Program-made: the position numbers and the translations under genes | Shown here: positions 44,353 to 54,714 of the stretch, piece by piece | Position numbering within the stretch: the first letter of the stretch is position 1 | Layout of the letters: each line of letters starts with the position of its first letter | The notes under the pieces: model-generated | Seen by the model: only the letters and a program-made list of their open reading frames with translations | Databases searched by the model: none | Told to the model about the DNA's origin: nothing | Assembly (NCBI GenBank): GCA_036927565.1 | Contig: JAYESD010000007.1 | Location: 128,562,230 to 128,626,229, forward strand | DNA from: Tuctoria greenei | Lineage: Eukaryota > Streptophyta > Magnoliopsida > Poales > Poaceae | DNA length: 64,000 nt | Direction: 5' to 3'

Positions 44353-46126
44353 TGTAAGACCTATGTGTGCTGAATACATTGGCTTGTAGTGAATACACTT
44401 GGCTTTGATGATAAAAGTTTTAAATATCACCAAAACACCTTTTTATCAAGGTCCAACTCTAGCTTTGAGCTACAGCAAGATCCGACCATAGGTCCGACTT
44501 GTTTTGGGTAGCTCCGGTTACGTTAGATGCTAGGTCCGGCTTCTTGGTAAGGTCCGACTATCTTTGATTAGCTCCGGGGAGCTTTATCTTTAGCTCCGGC
44601 ATGTCTTTGTTAGCTCCGGCATGTCTTTGATAGCTCTGACATATACTTGATAGCTCCGGCATGCTTTTGCTAAGCTTCGACGTACTTTGTCAAGCTCTGG
44701 CGCTAGGTTCTACTAGCTTTTGTTAGCTCCGGCTCAAGATCCGGGTTGCTCTGGCAAGGTCCGGAACTTGACCTAAGTGCTTCTGCTTTTCATTTGCAAT
44801 GTTTCATACTTGCTTTACATTGTTGGAAAGATTGCTTAGTGTTCATTTGCTAAGTTTTTGGTGTGTTTTGGTTGATATGGATAATATTGTGTTACCGTGG
44901 TTTTGCAACATGCTTATGTGAGGTTCTCACATAAGGTGTTGTGTTTGGAACTAACTTGAGTCAAGTCGAGGACTTGGGCTCATATGGATCGGTTGTTTAT
45001 TCATGTGCAGGTGTTGCTTGAGTTCAAGTCATGGCTGGTGACAGGATCCATTGGACTAGTCTCAGGAGGAGATGAGGTTCCAACAACCAAGTTCGGGAGG
45101 AACTGTGGTTGAGCGGGTCAGGAGGTCGCGCAGGATGATTGAATCAAGGGCAGTGCATATGAAGGTCAAAGGAAGGTGTTCGCACGTGTGCATGAGGTGC
45201 ATGACGTGGCAATATGCTTCTAGAGACGGATTATGGAAGGAAGATCTGATCGGAAGGATCGGATCGTATCGGTTGAAGACTTAGGCTGCTAGCTGAGTCG
45301 GTTATGGCACAGTATGAAAATATCGAGTTGGTTATGTTAGGATTTCGTGTGGGTCACGAATTTGAGTTGTTTAGGAATGTGGGATACGTTCCTAAGGTGT
45401 TTGGAAGTCTTGAGATTGCTTCTATCTGCGTATAGAAGAGTCCTAAGCAGTTATAGAAAGTTCCGATTGTGATCGGATTAGGATTGGAGTCCTAATTGAC
45501 ATTGGGATGGCCTAAGGGCTGGTTATATAAGCAAGGGAGCCCATAGCTCGTGGTAGACGACTTTGGGGCTGTTCCTCTTGTTTTCTATTGAATAAAATTC
45601 GTAGTTTGAAGGAACTTTTGTGCCTTGTTCGTCCGACTTGTTCCAGACAAGTTTTACTCGTCGAGTTTCTGGACAGCACTACCTTTCGTCGGTGGTTTTA
45701 TCATAACTCGAGTTTTACAATCTTTTTGGGTTGTCTTCAAAACTTGATTGTCTATCATCTGTCAAAATTTCACGGTCATTGGATTTGTGGTTTTTGATCT
45801 ACACGAGTTTCTTTGCAGCATTCCAGAAACTGTTTTTCTCGGGTAGGTCAGAGTGACCAGTGTTTGATCTCTTGATCATAACTTGAGTTTTTCTCGACGG
45901 ATTTGAGTAATTCTTTTTGTGATGTATTTGTGACTTGATTCTCTCTGATATCTATCACTTTTGTCACGGTGAAACATGTTTAGATTAGTCTCATACACGA
46001 TTTCTTTAACAGATCGTTTTTCTGCCGAAAGGGTTTGGGGTTTTAATTGTTTCCGCTGCGTAAGATTTTTTAAATCTACCATTCACCCCCCCTCTGGTAT
46101 CTTTTCACGTGTTCTTCGATCCAACA
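44353..46126 (+). repeat. SIRE LTR 3 (1774 bp)
   Basis: Starts TGTAAGACCTATGTGTGC and ends CGATCCAACA (CCTACA in LTRs 1 and 2). TATATAA lies at 45524-45530. It lacks about 20 bp near 45721 that LTRs 1 and 2 have (AATCCAATTGACGT-ATTC). The right flank is the duplicated CCGAC at 46127. Confidence 0.95.
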
Positions 46127-46131
46127 CCGAC
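46127..46131 (+). repeat. Target-site duplication of tandem SIRE array, right copy (CCGAC)
   Basis: Exact match to 27601-27605. Confidence 0.95.
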
Positions 46132-46378
46132 GATCAAGTCGAGGTCCTTACCCCAGGCGAATGGTTGTCATCATGAAAGGCGGGAAGCCCGAGGGTGGCA
46201 GCCTGACAGGGCATGCGGAACTGATACAGTTTTCGTATCGGGAACTAGCGACCTTCAATTGCATGAGATCCGCACGCTCAGATCTCACCTGCCGAATCCT
46301 GGATATGCCACGCGGCGTGGGTTTAACTGCGGACTCCCGCCAACGGCATATCCGAAGACCTTTGAAGACACGGCTCAA
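46132..46378 (-). pseudogene. Retand antisense extra ORF, N-terminal part
   Basis: A minus-strand frame from Met 46378 (MSRVFKGLRICRW) runs toward the SIRE insertion. After the last residues (SGFPPFMMTTIRLG) a TAA occurs about 18 bp before the junction. Removing the insertion and one duplication joins this frame in phase to the frame ending at 26698. The segment also stays open in a second frame, so the true N-terminus is uncertain; GGGTAAGG at the stop could instead be a splice donor. Confidence 0.55.
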
Positions 46379-46456
46379 AAACCGAAGGATGGACCCACCT
46401 CCGGCAGAACGACTTCATCCAAAAGGTCTCTCCCAGAGGTGGGCCCAGGGGGCCAC
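46379..46456 (+). promoter_or_regulatory. Retand 3' end and polypurine tract
   Basis: GAGGTGGGCCCAGGGGGCCA just before the LTR start at 46457 is the purine-rich plus-strand primer region. It confirms that the Retand element runs on the plus strand, opposite to its antisense ORF. Confidence 0.6.
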
Positions 46457-47330
46457 TGTCGGTACCCTGTGTACTGTATACCCCTTGGGACTGCAAGAAG
46501 ACCAAAGAAACTTCACATGTCTGAGTTGAAGACCTCCGAAGGCCCCACGTGTCATACGGGGTCGGACCTTCCTCCGATCTATGGTTAGTCCCGGTGCTGC
46601 CACGTGTATACTACAACCGGAGCTACATCCCACACATGGGAAAGCTCTAGGCTAAATACCAGTGCATCACCTCTGGACCTAACCCCCGACAGAGGGAAGC
46701 TCCAGTCCTCACACGTGTACAACTGCACCGGACCTTCCCGTCCCAGACAGCAAGCTCCAGAGCTGCCACGTGTTCAGCCGCCGGACCTTCAACTTCAACG
46801 AGCAAGACATGAGGACCCCAACGGCTCGGACCTTCAAGGGGCAATCAAAGACTTCAAGACCCGACTAAGTGTCATTAATACCATATTAATGACACACGAT
46901 CGAAGGGCCCTTAATACCAGTAACGGTACTATCAAGGCCCGTTACCACACTATTAAGGGTAATTAACCTCATTAATTGTATATTAAGCATCAGTAACTTC
47001 CAAGGCCACACGTCGGGCCAGGCTAGCAATGTAACGACCAGTCCTTGTACTATAAAAGGACTGGTCGAGCAATACACACAGGGCCTCCCTCTCGACTCTG
47101 AGACCTCTTCCATACTCGGCTCTGACACACACTCACAAGTGCTCAGATGCTCAATACAACAACTACACACCCCGTGGAGTAGGGTATTACGCTTTGGCGG
47201 CTGAAACCACGTAAATCCTCGTGTCTATTTGCCATCGTGTTCTGAACCTCTGCGTGCCCATTACCGAACTACAAACTCTGCGGGCTACCAACGGTAGTAC
47301 CGGGGGAATTGCCGGAACAAGACTTTGACA
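46457..47330 (+). repeat. 3' LTR of Retand-type element (about 874 bp)
   Basis: Starts TGTCGGTACCCTGTG and probably ends GACTTTGACA, giving TGTC/GACA ends. TATAAAA at 47051-47057 is the likely promoter, followed by the U5 phrase GGGTATTACGCTTTGGCGG. The start matches the solo LTR at 8676-9884 read on the minus strand. The right edge is less certain than the left because the 5' LTR and its duplication are missing. Confidence 0.75.
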
Positions 47331-47976
47331 GACCTTTATCAAGCTCAAGCCATGAGAGGAACTCAAGATCACACCTCACCCCCGGGCCTACACCAAGTCC
47401 ACGGTTGAGAGGTGCGCACGATGATGTCCTGATGGAAGAAGATGATGCTCCACTCTATCTCTACAAGGACGGCGATCTTGACTTGTGGCATGATGTTGAA
47501 TGACAATCCTACAACCTACTTTGAGATCGTGAGTTCACCCATACGAAGACCTATGATCTGGCGCTACTCTCCAAAATAGGTATGGATTCCGAATTCTTTA
47601 CCGGTTCGCGTGCATTAGGATGGGATAATTTTGCTCAAGTAGATGAGGAAGGTTCACGCCTCCTCACTATTCAATTCATATGCACCCTTAAAATAGGATT
47701 CAAAGGTGTTTGTTTTAGGTTTTTCCGAAGAGACTTCATCCTGTGGAAAAAATTTAGTGAACTCCTAGGCTTTCATAGACGTTGTTTAACAGATTTAGAC
47801 AATTTGCCTGAATTTAACAAACAAGGTTTTTGGCAAGAATTAACTAGTGAGGTAGCATGTAGGAACCCTAGGAATAGCCACTTTCAAAACTCCACTATAC
47901 ATTTCATACATAGATGGGTGGCTATGACTATGTTTCTTAGAGGGGATGTTGGGAGTGTGCATGATGATGAACTTAC
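47331..47976 (+). pseudogene. ATHILA ORF1-like protein, first part
   Basis: Frames at 47340-47503 and 47582-47976 carry a protein that would read EFTHTKTYDLALLSKIGMD, SEFFTGSRALGWDNFAQ, SRLLTIQFICTLKIGF and FIHRWVAMTMFLRGDVG. It resembles the ATHILA ORF1-type proteins of nonautonomous Athila relatives in plants; their function is unknown, probably gag-like. A stop at about 47501-47503 and a frame change separate the two frames. The gene is split at 47976 by the Angela element and resumes at 52510. Confidence 0.65.
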
Positions 47977-48482
47977 TGTTGGGAAATTAGCGGTATACTA
48001 CTCTAGCTATTCTACCACATCACCCAGGAAACATGCGAGTACAGAGGTCATAGATTATTACCACTAGACGCACAGCACAGCGGAATGTAGACGCGCGTTG
48101 GTGTAGAGGAAGTAGATGATCTCGTTCGTCTCCTCCTCGCCCTCTTCACAGCAGCAGTAGATGAACACATTCGTCATAGCCGATCAGCGCAACAGTAGCA
48201 GTCGCACCTCCAAGGAGTCCACACGTACGAAGAGGAACATCGTGCGCCGGTGTGCTAGCACCGCGCGCGCGGCAAGGGTCTCAGCATGAGGCCTTCGAAG
48301 GGTGGAGACTAGGGCTGTCACGTGGTGGAGTGAATAGACCCTAACCCTACCCCTCGTATTTATAAGCGTACTAATGGGGTTTTAGGTCGTAGGCCCATTA
48401 GTACCCTAATTGCTTATGGATCAAATATCCAATAGGCCTTAACCCCAATTGTTATGATTGCCTCTTGGGCATATCACCAACA
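47977..48482 (-). repeat. Angela-type 3' LTR (506 bp)
   Basis: Plus strand TGTTGGGAAATTAGCGG to CATATCACCAACA. A minus-strand TATAAATA box lies at 48357-48364. Matches the right LTR in length and nearly throughout. Confidence 0.9.
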
Positions 48483-48496
48483 ATCTCCCACTTGCA
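48483..48496 (-). promoter_or_regulatory. Polypurine tract of Angela-type element
   Basis: Minus strand GCAAGTGGGAGAT lies directly before the LTR start TGTTGGTG. Confidence 0.85.
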
Positions 48497-49440
48497 CTAG
48501 AGACAATCATCTAGCCGAGCTTTTTGGTATTCCAATCCCTTAAGTGTGTGACCCGTTAGGTTCATGTGTAGTCAGTTGTGAATGGAAACCGTTTCCAACC
48601 ACAAGTTAGTAGAGGTACCTAGCAGGACATACTGACTCCTGAATGTACATAAAGATCATATCAGTCGAACCTAGTTACATTCAACATGCTAATCCCTTTG
48701 CCTCATGATACCAGTCAAGCTCATGGCAAGATGCATGCCATCCTTGTGATAGCTCAACCATTCACTCGATCAAATAATAGATTCATTCCATGACTAACTT
48801 TTAGTCACTATGATTAACTTTAATCACCTTGGCATGGCCATGCACTTTCAAATCCAACTATTTCAAGTGGCCTAGAGATATCTCTCATGTTATTAAGGAG
48901 GAGCAAATACCATCTTGATCCATGCACATCTCATTCTATGTTTCATTATATACTCGAAGACTACTTGTATGACTACCCAGTTACAGAGTAGCGTTTGGTA
49001 GTCTCAAAGTACACAACTACACATAGTGAGAAACAATGGTGATCCCAGATCTAAGGGTCTAGCAGGTGTATCACTCAAGACCAACTAATGGCACATATGG
49101 AAATAACATTCCCAACAGTGTCTCGAAGTGGGTCCATTCAACACCATGTTCACTAATATGTGTTCACATTATTAATTTTATATCTCCATATCTATGATCC
49201 ATGAAACGTGATCATCAATTAATACATGTGTTAGTCTGTTGACATCATTATCCCATATAGTGATATAAACTAGGGATCATTTAGAATAACATTACTATTA
49301 ACAAAGAGTTTCACGAACAAGTCACATACTTGATGATCAATGTAAATAATGATTATTCATATAACAATTTATTTAACAGTACATAAACATAGCTATGACA
49401 CAAGTCTCCCACTACACACTGTGATCACTAATGTAAGTAT
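48497..49440 (-). other. Angela-type 3' noncoding region
   Basis: No ORF of note. AT-rich sequence between the RNase H end and the 3' LTR, as in other members of this lineage. Confidence 0.6.
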
Positions 49441-49799
49441 CTAATACCCATAGATCTCGTGTGCGCCTCATGCTTTGATTGTGGAAGAGGCTTTGTCAAC
49501 GGATCTGCAACATTCAAATTCGTGTGCACCTTGCATATCTTCACATCACCTCAGTCGGTGATCTCCCGAATGAGGTGATAGCGTCATAGTATGTGTTTTG
49601 ATCTTTTGTGTGATCTAGGCTCCATTGCCTATGCGATAGCTCCACTATTGTCACAATAGAGATCCACAGGATTGGACGCACTAGGAACAACACCCAACTC
49701 GGAAAAAAAAATGTTGTTCCAAATATCTTCCTTTGTAGCTTCGGAAGCTGCAATATACTCTGCCTCTGTCATTGAATCTGCTATTGTATCTTGCTTGGA
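49441..49799 (-). pseudogene. Angela-type RNase H, C-terminal part
   Basis: Minus-strand frames read QDTIADSMTEAEYIAASEA, then ATKEDIWNN, FFSELGVVPSASNPVD, LYCDNSGAIA, HKRSKHIL, and KICKVHTNLNVADPLTKPL, the last third of a copia RNase H. Frameshifts and a stop occur near 49625-49580. It is joined directly to integrase at about 49797-49806. Confidence 0.85.
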
Positions 49800-50384
49800 A
49801 CTTTTCAAAGGATTCAGACTTGTGCCTCATTAGGTAGACAAAACCATATCTACTAAGGTCATCAGCAAATGTGATGAAGTACTGAAAATCACCTGCGGCA
49901 ATTGAACTCATTGGTCCACATACATCTGTATGTACAAGTTCCAACAAGTCAGTCGCCCTCTCACTTTGGCACTGAAGGGTGCTTTGGTCATCTTCCCAAG
50001 CAAACAAGATTCGCATGTGTCAAGTTATTCAAAATCAAATGAGCTTAGTAAACCATCTTTATGGAGTTTTTCAATATGTTTCTCATTTATATGACCTAAG
50101 TGACAATGCCAAATAAAAGTGGGATTTAGATCATTTTATTGAGCCCTTTTGGTATTGATGTTACAGACAGTTTTATCCTCAAGATCAAGAACATATAATT
50201 TATTCACCAATGGACATTGAGCACAGAAAATATTATTATAATAAATAGAACAACATTTGTTCTTTATTATAATCTCATAACCATCAACTTCTTCTAAACA
50301 TGAAGAAGAGATAATGTTCTTGCTCAAAGTAGGAATGCAGTAACAATTATTCAATTCCAAAACTAATCCTGAGGGTAATGACAA
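49800..50384 (-). pseudogene. Angela-type GAG-pre-integrase and integrase start
   Basis: From right to left: a beta-rich segment after the protease (LNNCYCIPTLSKNIISSS, 50384-50136), the integrase zinc-binding region (WHCHLGHINEKHIEKLH, then CESCLLGKMTKAPF, about 50110-49990) and the integrase core opening (LVHTDVCGPMSS, FADDLSRYGFVYLMRHKSE) to 49807. Only the first catalytic Asp is present; the core ends at FEKF where the deletion begins. The frame breaks near 50135 and 50020. Confidence 0.85.
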
Positions 50385-50393
50385 GGGGTAGGT

Positions 50394-50690
50394 TCAGACA
50401 GCTATGACCACAACCTTTGCTCCATTACCGACACGAACATCCAACTCGCCTTTTGCAAATCTTCTAGTCTCACTTAGACCCTGCAACGATTTGCAAGTGT
50501 GAATCATCGATCCGGTATCAAATACCCATGATTCACTAGAAGATAATGCAATGTTAATTTCTATAATATTTATACCTGAAGCGGACGTCTCACTTCCCTT
50601 CTTCTTCTTCATATCCTCCAAGTACTTCTTGCAGTTCCTAGACCAATTCCCTTAGAATGACAGTGAAAGCATTCATCATCAGGATAAGGG
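50394..50690 (-). pseudogene. Angela-type protease and zinc knuckle
   Basis: A damaged knuckle near 50640-50675 (CFHCH, then GNWSRNCKKYL, with Asn in the usual His position) precedes the protease, which keeps the active-site triad as FDTGS (near 50525) and the flap VGNGAKV. Frame 50621-50394 is open; a stop separates it from the following segment. Confidence 0.75.
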
Positions 50691-51426
50691 ACAGATTTGC
50701 CTCTTGGTTTAGACTTTGAGCTTGAAGGCTCATCGGGAACCTTTCACTTGCATTTACCTTTAGGATGCGTCACACCTATTTTTATTCTCCTTTTGCACCA
50801 CCATCACATGAGTGGAATTTTTCTTAATGCTCTCTTCGGCTGTTTTAAGCATCCCATGCAATTCAGCCAAAGTTTTCTCCATGCCATTCATTTGAAAATT
50901 CAATATGAATGGCTTGTAGCTCGGTGGGAGCGATTGTAGAACAACGTCAATAGCGAGATCATCCTTGAGTTCAGAACCAAGTTTGCCCAAAAAGTCAATG
51001 TAATCAATCATCTTGATTACATGAGGGCTGACCGGGCTACCCTCCGCCAGCTTGCATGAGAATATGGACTTTGAGATGTTATATCTCTCAACTAGCTTGA
51101 TTCTCAAACATTCCATGCAGTCCCTCAATCATAGAATAAGCATTTGTATGCTCATAATGTTTTTGCAAATCAGGGGACATAGTGGCGAGCATGGGGCAGC
51201 TTATAGTAAGCGCATCATCACAGTGCTTCATATAAGCTCTACGTGCCGCAATAGTTGCGTCAGTTGGGAGGTCATCAGGGTATGGCTGCAGAAGAACATA
51301 CTCGGTTTTCTCTTGCCTAAGAATGATTCTCAGGTTGAGGTACCAATCAATAAAGTTAGCTACATTGAGCTTTTCCTTTTCAAGCACAGATCGCAAATTG
51401 AAACCGGAATTGTTCCTAGCAGACAT
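50691..51426 (-). pseudogene. Angela-type gag
   Basis: Met at 51426 opens MSARNNSGFNLRSVLEKEKL and FIDWYLNLRIILRQEKTEY, the N-terminus of a UBN2-like copia capsid protein. The frame to 51088 is followed by a second frame (51128-50760: KLVERYNISKSIFSCKLAEG, VLQSLPPSYKPFILNFQMN) after a shift near 51100. Together they cover the capsid domain. Confidence 0.85.
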
Positions 51427-51983
51427 TATCTACAATAGAAAATAAATATTCAAGGTTCAACACTATGTAATGTACCAATGTTCTATTAACATTTTAATAA
51501 AAGATATCACCACTATATGATCATCGTCTTCCCTCTAACGACATATAGTGATTCAAGATCCATATTCACTAATTCTTAGTAAGCTTTTGCTTCACTGCAA
51601 ATTAGTGACATAGGTAAACAACAATTGTTAATCATATCCCTATATGACTCTTGTTTGTTGGGTGACATCCAATGCCCCAGCTCCATTCATAATGCCTCAA
51701 TTTTCAATGTGATTGGTTATTCACGAGTAGATTGCGACTCATGATCGTGGTCTGTTGGCTCAATATGTTAGCTACGTACACGATTAATCCTGATGGTGAT
51801 TCCAGCCGGTAGGGACAGGTTGCGCACACAGCAAAGAAGGAGCACGAACTGACTCTTTAGTCATATACGATCGCAATCTACTCTAACCAATTCCAAACCC
51901 CAAAAATCGTGCGATAAAATTCATCGTATGAACATGTCTGCAGTAGATTCCATCTAATAATAAGATCCAGACCAAAAACTACA
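51427..51983 (-). other. Angela-type leader between primer site and gag
   Basis: 557 bp without a usable frame, the usual long untranslated leader of this lineage, where packaging signals would lie. Confidence 0.6.
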
Positions 51984-52003
51984 TAAGTCGGCTCTGATGC
52001 CAA
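51984..52003 (-). other. Primer-binding site of Angela-type element
   Basis: Minus strand TTGGCATCAGAGCCGAC follows the LTR end ACCAACA and is complementary to initiator tRNA-Met with one change (GCATC for GTATC). Confidence 0.85.
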
Positions 52004-52509
52004 TGTTGGTAAAATAGCGGTTCGCTAGCCTAGCTATTCTACCGCATCACCTAGGAAACATGCGAGTACAGAGGTCATAGATCATTAACACTAGATGCGC
52101 AGCACAGCAAAACATAGACGCTCATCGGTGTAGAGGAAGTAGACGATCTCATTCGTCTCCTCCTCGCCCTCTTCACAACAGCAGTAGACAAACACGTTAG
52201 TCGTAGCCGATCAGCGCAGCAGTAGCAGCAGCGCCTCCACGGAGTCCACACGTACGGAGAGGAACACCGTGCGCCGGTGTGCTAGCACCGCGCACGCGGC
52301 AAGGGTCTCGGCATGAGACCTTTGAAGGGTGGCGGCTAGGGCTGTCACGTAGTGGAGTGATAAGCCTCTAACCTTACCCCTCGTATTTGTGGGCGTACTA
52401 ATGGGCTTTTAAGTCGAAGGCTCATTAGTACCCTAATTGATTATGGATCAAATATCCAATAGGCCTTAACCCGAATTGTTATGATTGCCTCTTGGGCATA
52501 TCACCAACA
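52004..52509 (-). repeat. Angela-type 5' LTR (506 bp)
   Basis: Plus strand TGTTGGTAAAATAGCGG to CATATCACCAACA. It is followed on the right by CTTAG, the duplication partner of CTTAC at 47972. Confidence 0.9.
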
Positions 52510-53015
52510 CTTAGGACCCTTTATGCCATGGTTAAAAAGACTAAAATTGCTCCTGTTAAGGCTATGATGTCACAATGGTTAGAAAACACTAAAATGACGG
52601 GACAAATTGAATGTACTTCATTAATTACCTGCATTGCTATGAAAGTAGGGACTCTAGAAAATGCTTTAATTGAATATATTCCAACAACCAGCTACTTAAC
52701 AGATGAGGATTATCTAGTGCAAGGATGCACACTTAAACATGATCTAGATGGATCCTTAGTGTTTTTCTATCTCGGCTATGTAAATGAAATTATGTTACCT
52801 AACCCGGATTTTCATTTATATAAGTGTCGAGAACTAACCGTTGCTCTTCAACCTATCAAAGAGGTTCATAGGAGTAATGTCTCTAGCAGGGTCACAAGGA
52901 GTCATCCACGTAGAGCAGCCATGGAGATGCCACCGGGATATACTCCCCCCTATGAGTACTTAGAGGAAGTGGATCCAACGGGTGATGCACCTGGTTGGAC
53001 CCAACCTCAAACGTA
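52510..53015 (+). pseudogene. ATHILA ORF1-like protein, second part
   Basis: Continues the protein split at 47976: TLYAMVKKTKIAPVKAMM, IECTSLITCIAMKVGTLENA, TSYLTDEDYLVQGCTLKHD and GSLVFFYLGYVNEIMLP. It ends with a Pro/Glu-rich tail (PPGYTPPYEYLEEVDPTG) at a natural stop, 53013-53015. The frame is open throughout; only the Angela insertion and the changes in the first part break the gene. Confidence 0.7.
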
Positions 53016-54714
53016 GGAGGCAGGAGGATCATCATGGCAGAAGTGGACTACCACCAGAGATTTAGTAGCTTGCCTCCTCCACCGATGAGTACACGTCGTT
53101 CCTTTTTGGTCTGAGGTTCTCGTGACCTTGGCCAAGGAATGGCAGAACTCACTCAAAGGATGGGATACCTTGAAGTCAGGACCGGCGAGATCTTCAACAC
53201 GCTTCAAGACCACATCCAAGGTACCCACGACTGGCAGCAGCAAATCAATGCATAGTTCAACAACGTTAACACCACGCTGCAGCAACAACAGGCCGACCTC
53301 GTGGCCTACTTCCATCATCAAGTGTTCAACCCTTACCATGGAGATTGAAAAGAACAAGCTTGGGGGAGGACCCCCACTTGAGGTAACTTGTATCACACTC
53401 CATTTGCATTCCTTTATTTTATTTCTTTCTTCCCACCACATTTGCATCTAAAAAAATAATGCAGTATACATTAGGTTAATAAAATAAAAGATGTGTGGCA
53501 AGAATATTTTTACTTTGCATAAGTTGAAATGATGAATAGTTGCTCTTTTGTTTTCTTTAGTCCCTTACATACAACTTAGTATTCTCTAAGTATTGAGTTT
53601 ATTGGCTTAGAATACCCTTGCCTTAAACTTAGAATTTGTGGGAAGTAAAAGCTAAGTCCAACTCTAGGTTGTTGTGGAGTATGATATAGTGATAACAGCT
53701 GCTAATATCCTAGCTGAAAGGGAAACTTGATTTTTCAAAGAAAATTTAAAATGAAAGTTTCTCATTTGATAGAAATTTCTACCAAAGCCATATGATGATT
53801 TGAATTGGATAAACCCTATGCATATGCTATTTACCTTCACATTGAGCCTAGTCAAACTAGTATAGACCCACGTGAGAAATATCCATGCTTTTAAGATCAA
53901 GATTGCACGAGCACATGCTAAACTTCTACACTAGAAGTTAGCAAAATTTCATCATACCATTCCACTATCAAAAAAAAGATATTCCATGTTTTCCTTGCAT
54001 GATACTCTCTCAAAAATATTTGAGAAGAAAAGAGGAGTAGAAGACATGGCTACAAAAAAAAAAGAAAAAAAAATGCATGCTCATATACAAGATCATGAGA
54101 AAAAAAAAACGAGAATAAGTAGCCATGTTTCATCCTCACAAATAAAGAGAGTGCATACAAAGGAGTTATCTTCATGTTTTCCACTCCACAAATATTCCAT
54201 CACACTTGCACAAATCTTGATCAAAAGTATGATTTGTTTTCTCCTAAGGCTTACTCTTTTGACTTAGCAACACACGTGTTGCAAAATGCCTACTCTTGAC
54301 CCATACCAAGCTCCACATATAAGCCTTATTTAGATGTAGGACAAGAAAGGCATTGCCATGGTGAGGATACAAATACCACTTCCCACATAGGAGTGACTGA
54401 GTGCATCAATTGAGGAACTTAAATTCAAACACCATTTGAACTTCTCCAAAAATTTGAGTGGAACTCACACATTAGGTGATGCATGCTCACTTTGCTATTG
54501 TGTCCTTCAACCACCCAAGAAAAGGATGAGGCATAAGACCCATAATGACTAAGAAAAAATATGAGATATCATAGCCAATTTATTCAATGCAAGGTAGAAT
54601 ATTTTGTTGTGCACTTGGTACTTTTGCAAAATAGGACATTGTAGCAACCCCTGATCAACAACATAAGTCTTTATCTATGTTTTGGGATGAGCAAAGGGTA
54701 AGCTTGGGAGAGTT
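53016..54714 (+). other. 3' noncoding region of third Athila-like element
   Basis: Holds CAAGCTTGGGGGAGGA (53349-53364), an internal purine tract, then AT-rich DNA with landmarks repeated in the other two Athila 3' regions (ACCAA-GCCATATGATA near 53780, TACCAAGCTCCACA near 54307) and ends with GTAAGCTTGGGAGAG before the LTR. Frames at 53122-53451 and 53986-54267 have no recognisable content. Confidence 0.7.

Larger units (their letters stand above)
27606..46126 (+). mobile_element. Tandem SIRE-type copia array: LTR-body-LTR-body-LTR (18.5 kb)
   Basis: Three LTRs of about 1.78 kb (27606, 35981, 44353) separate two full bodies of about 6.58 kb each (29399-35980 and 37770-44352). The middle LTR serves as 3' LTR of body 1 and 5' LTR of body 2. 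Only the outer edges carry the 5-bp duplication CCGAC, so the array behaves as one insertion. The bodies are nearly identical over their whole length by eye, and they differ by scattered substitutions and a few one- or two-base indels. Unequal recombination between the LTRs of two sister copies is the simplest origin; integration of a tandem DNA form is an alternative. Confidence 0.95.
47977..52509 (-). mobile_element. Angela/BARE-type copia element, internally deleted (4.5 kb)
   Basis: Two 506-bp LTRs flank a minus-strand body. The LTR start on the minus strand (TGTTGGTGATATGCCC) with the purine tract CAAGTGGGAGAT before it is the form known from the Angela/BARE lineage. Flanking bases CTTAC (47972-47976) and CTTAG (52510-52514) are a 5-bp duplication with one change. 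Taking out the element and one copy restores the host frame D-D-E-L-R-T-L-Y. An intact Angela-type element is about 8-9 kb; this one lost most of integrase and all of RT. Confidence 0.9.

Noticed and set aside
46457..47330. Retand LTR as the 3' LTR of the SIRE array
   Set aside because: The array is closed by LTR 3 and its CCGAC duplication at 46127; this LTR has different ends (TGTC/GACA).
47977..52509. Reading this block as part of the Athila-like element
   Set aside because: Matching 506-bp LTRs, primer site, purine tract and the 5-bp duplication show an independent copia insertion.
53986..54267. 93-codon plus-strand frame
   Set aside because: A-rich, Lys-rich translation in a noncoding 3' region without counterpart in the two parallel Athila copies.
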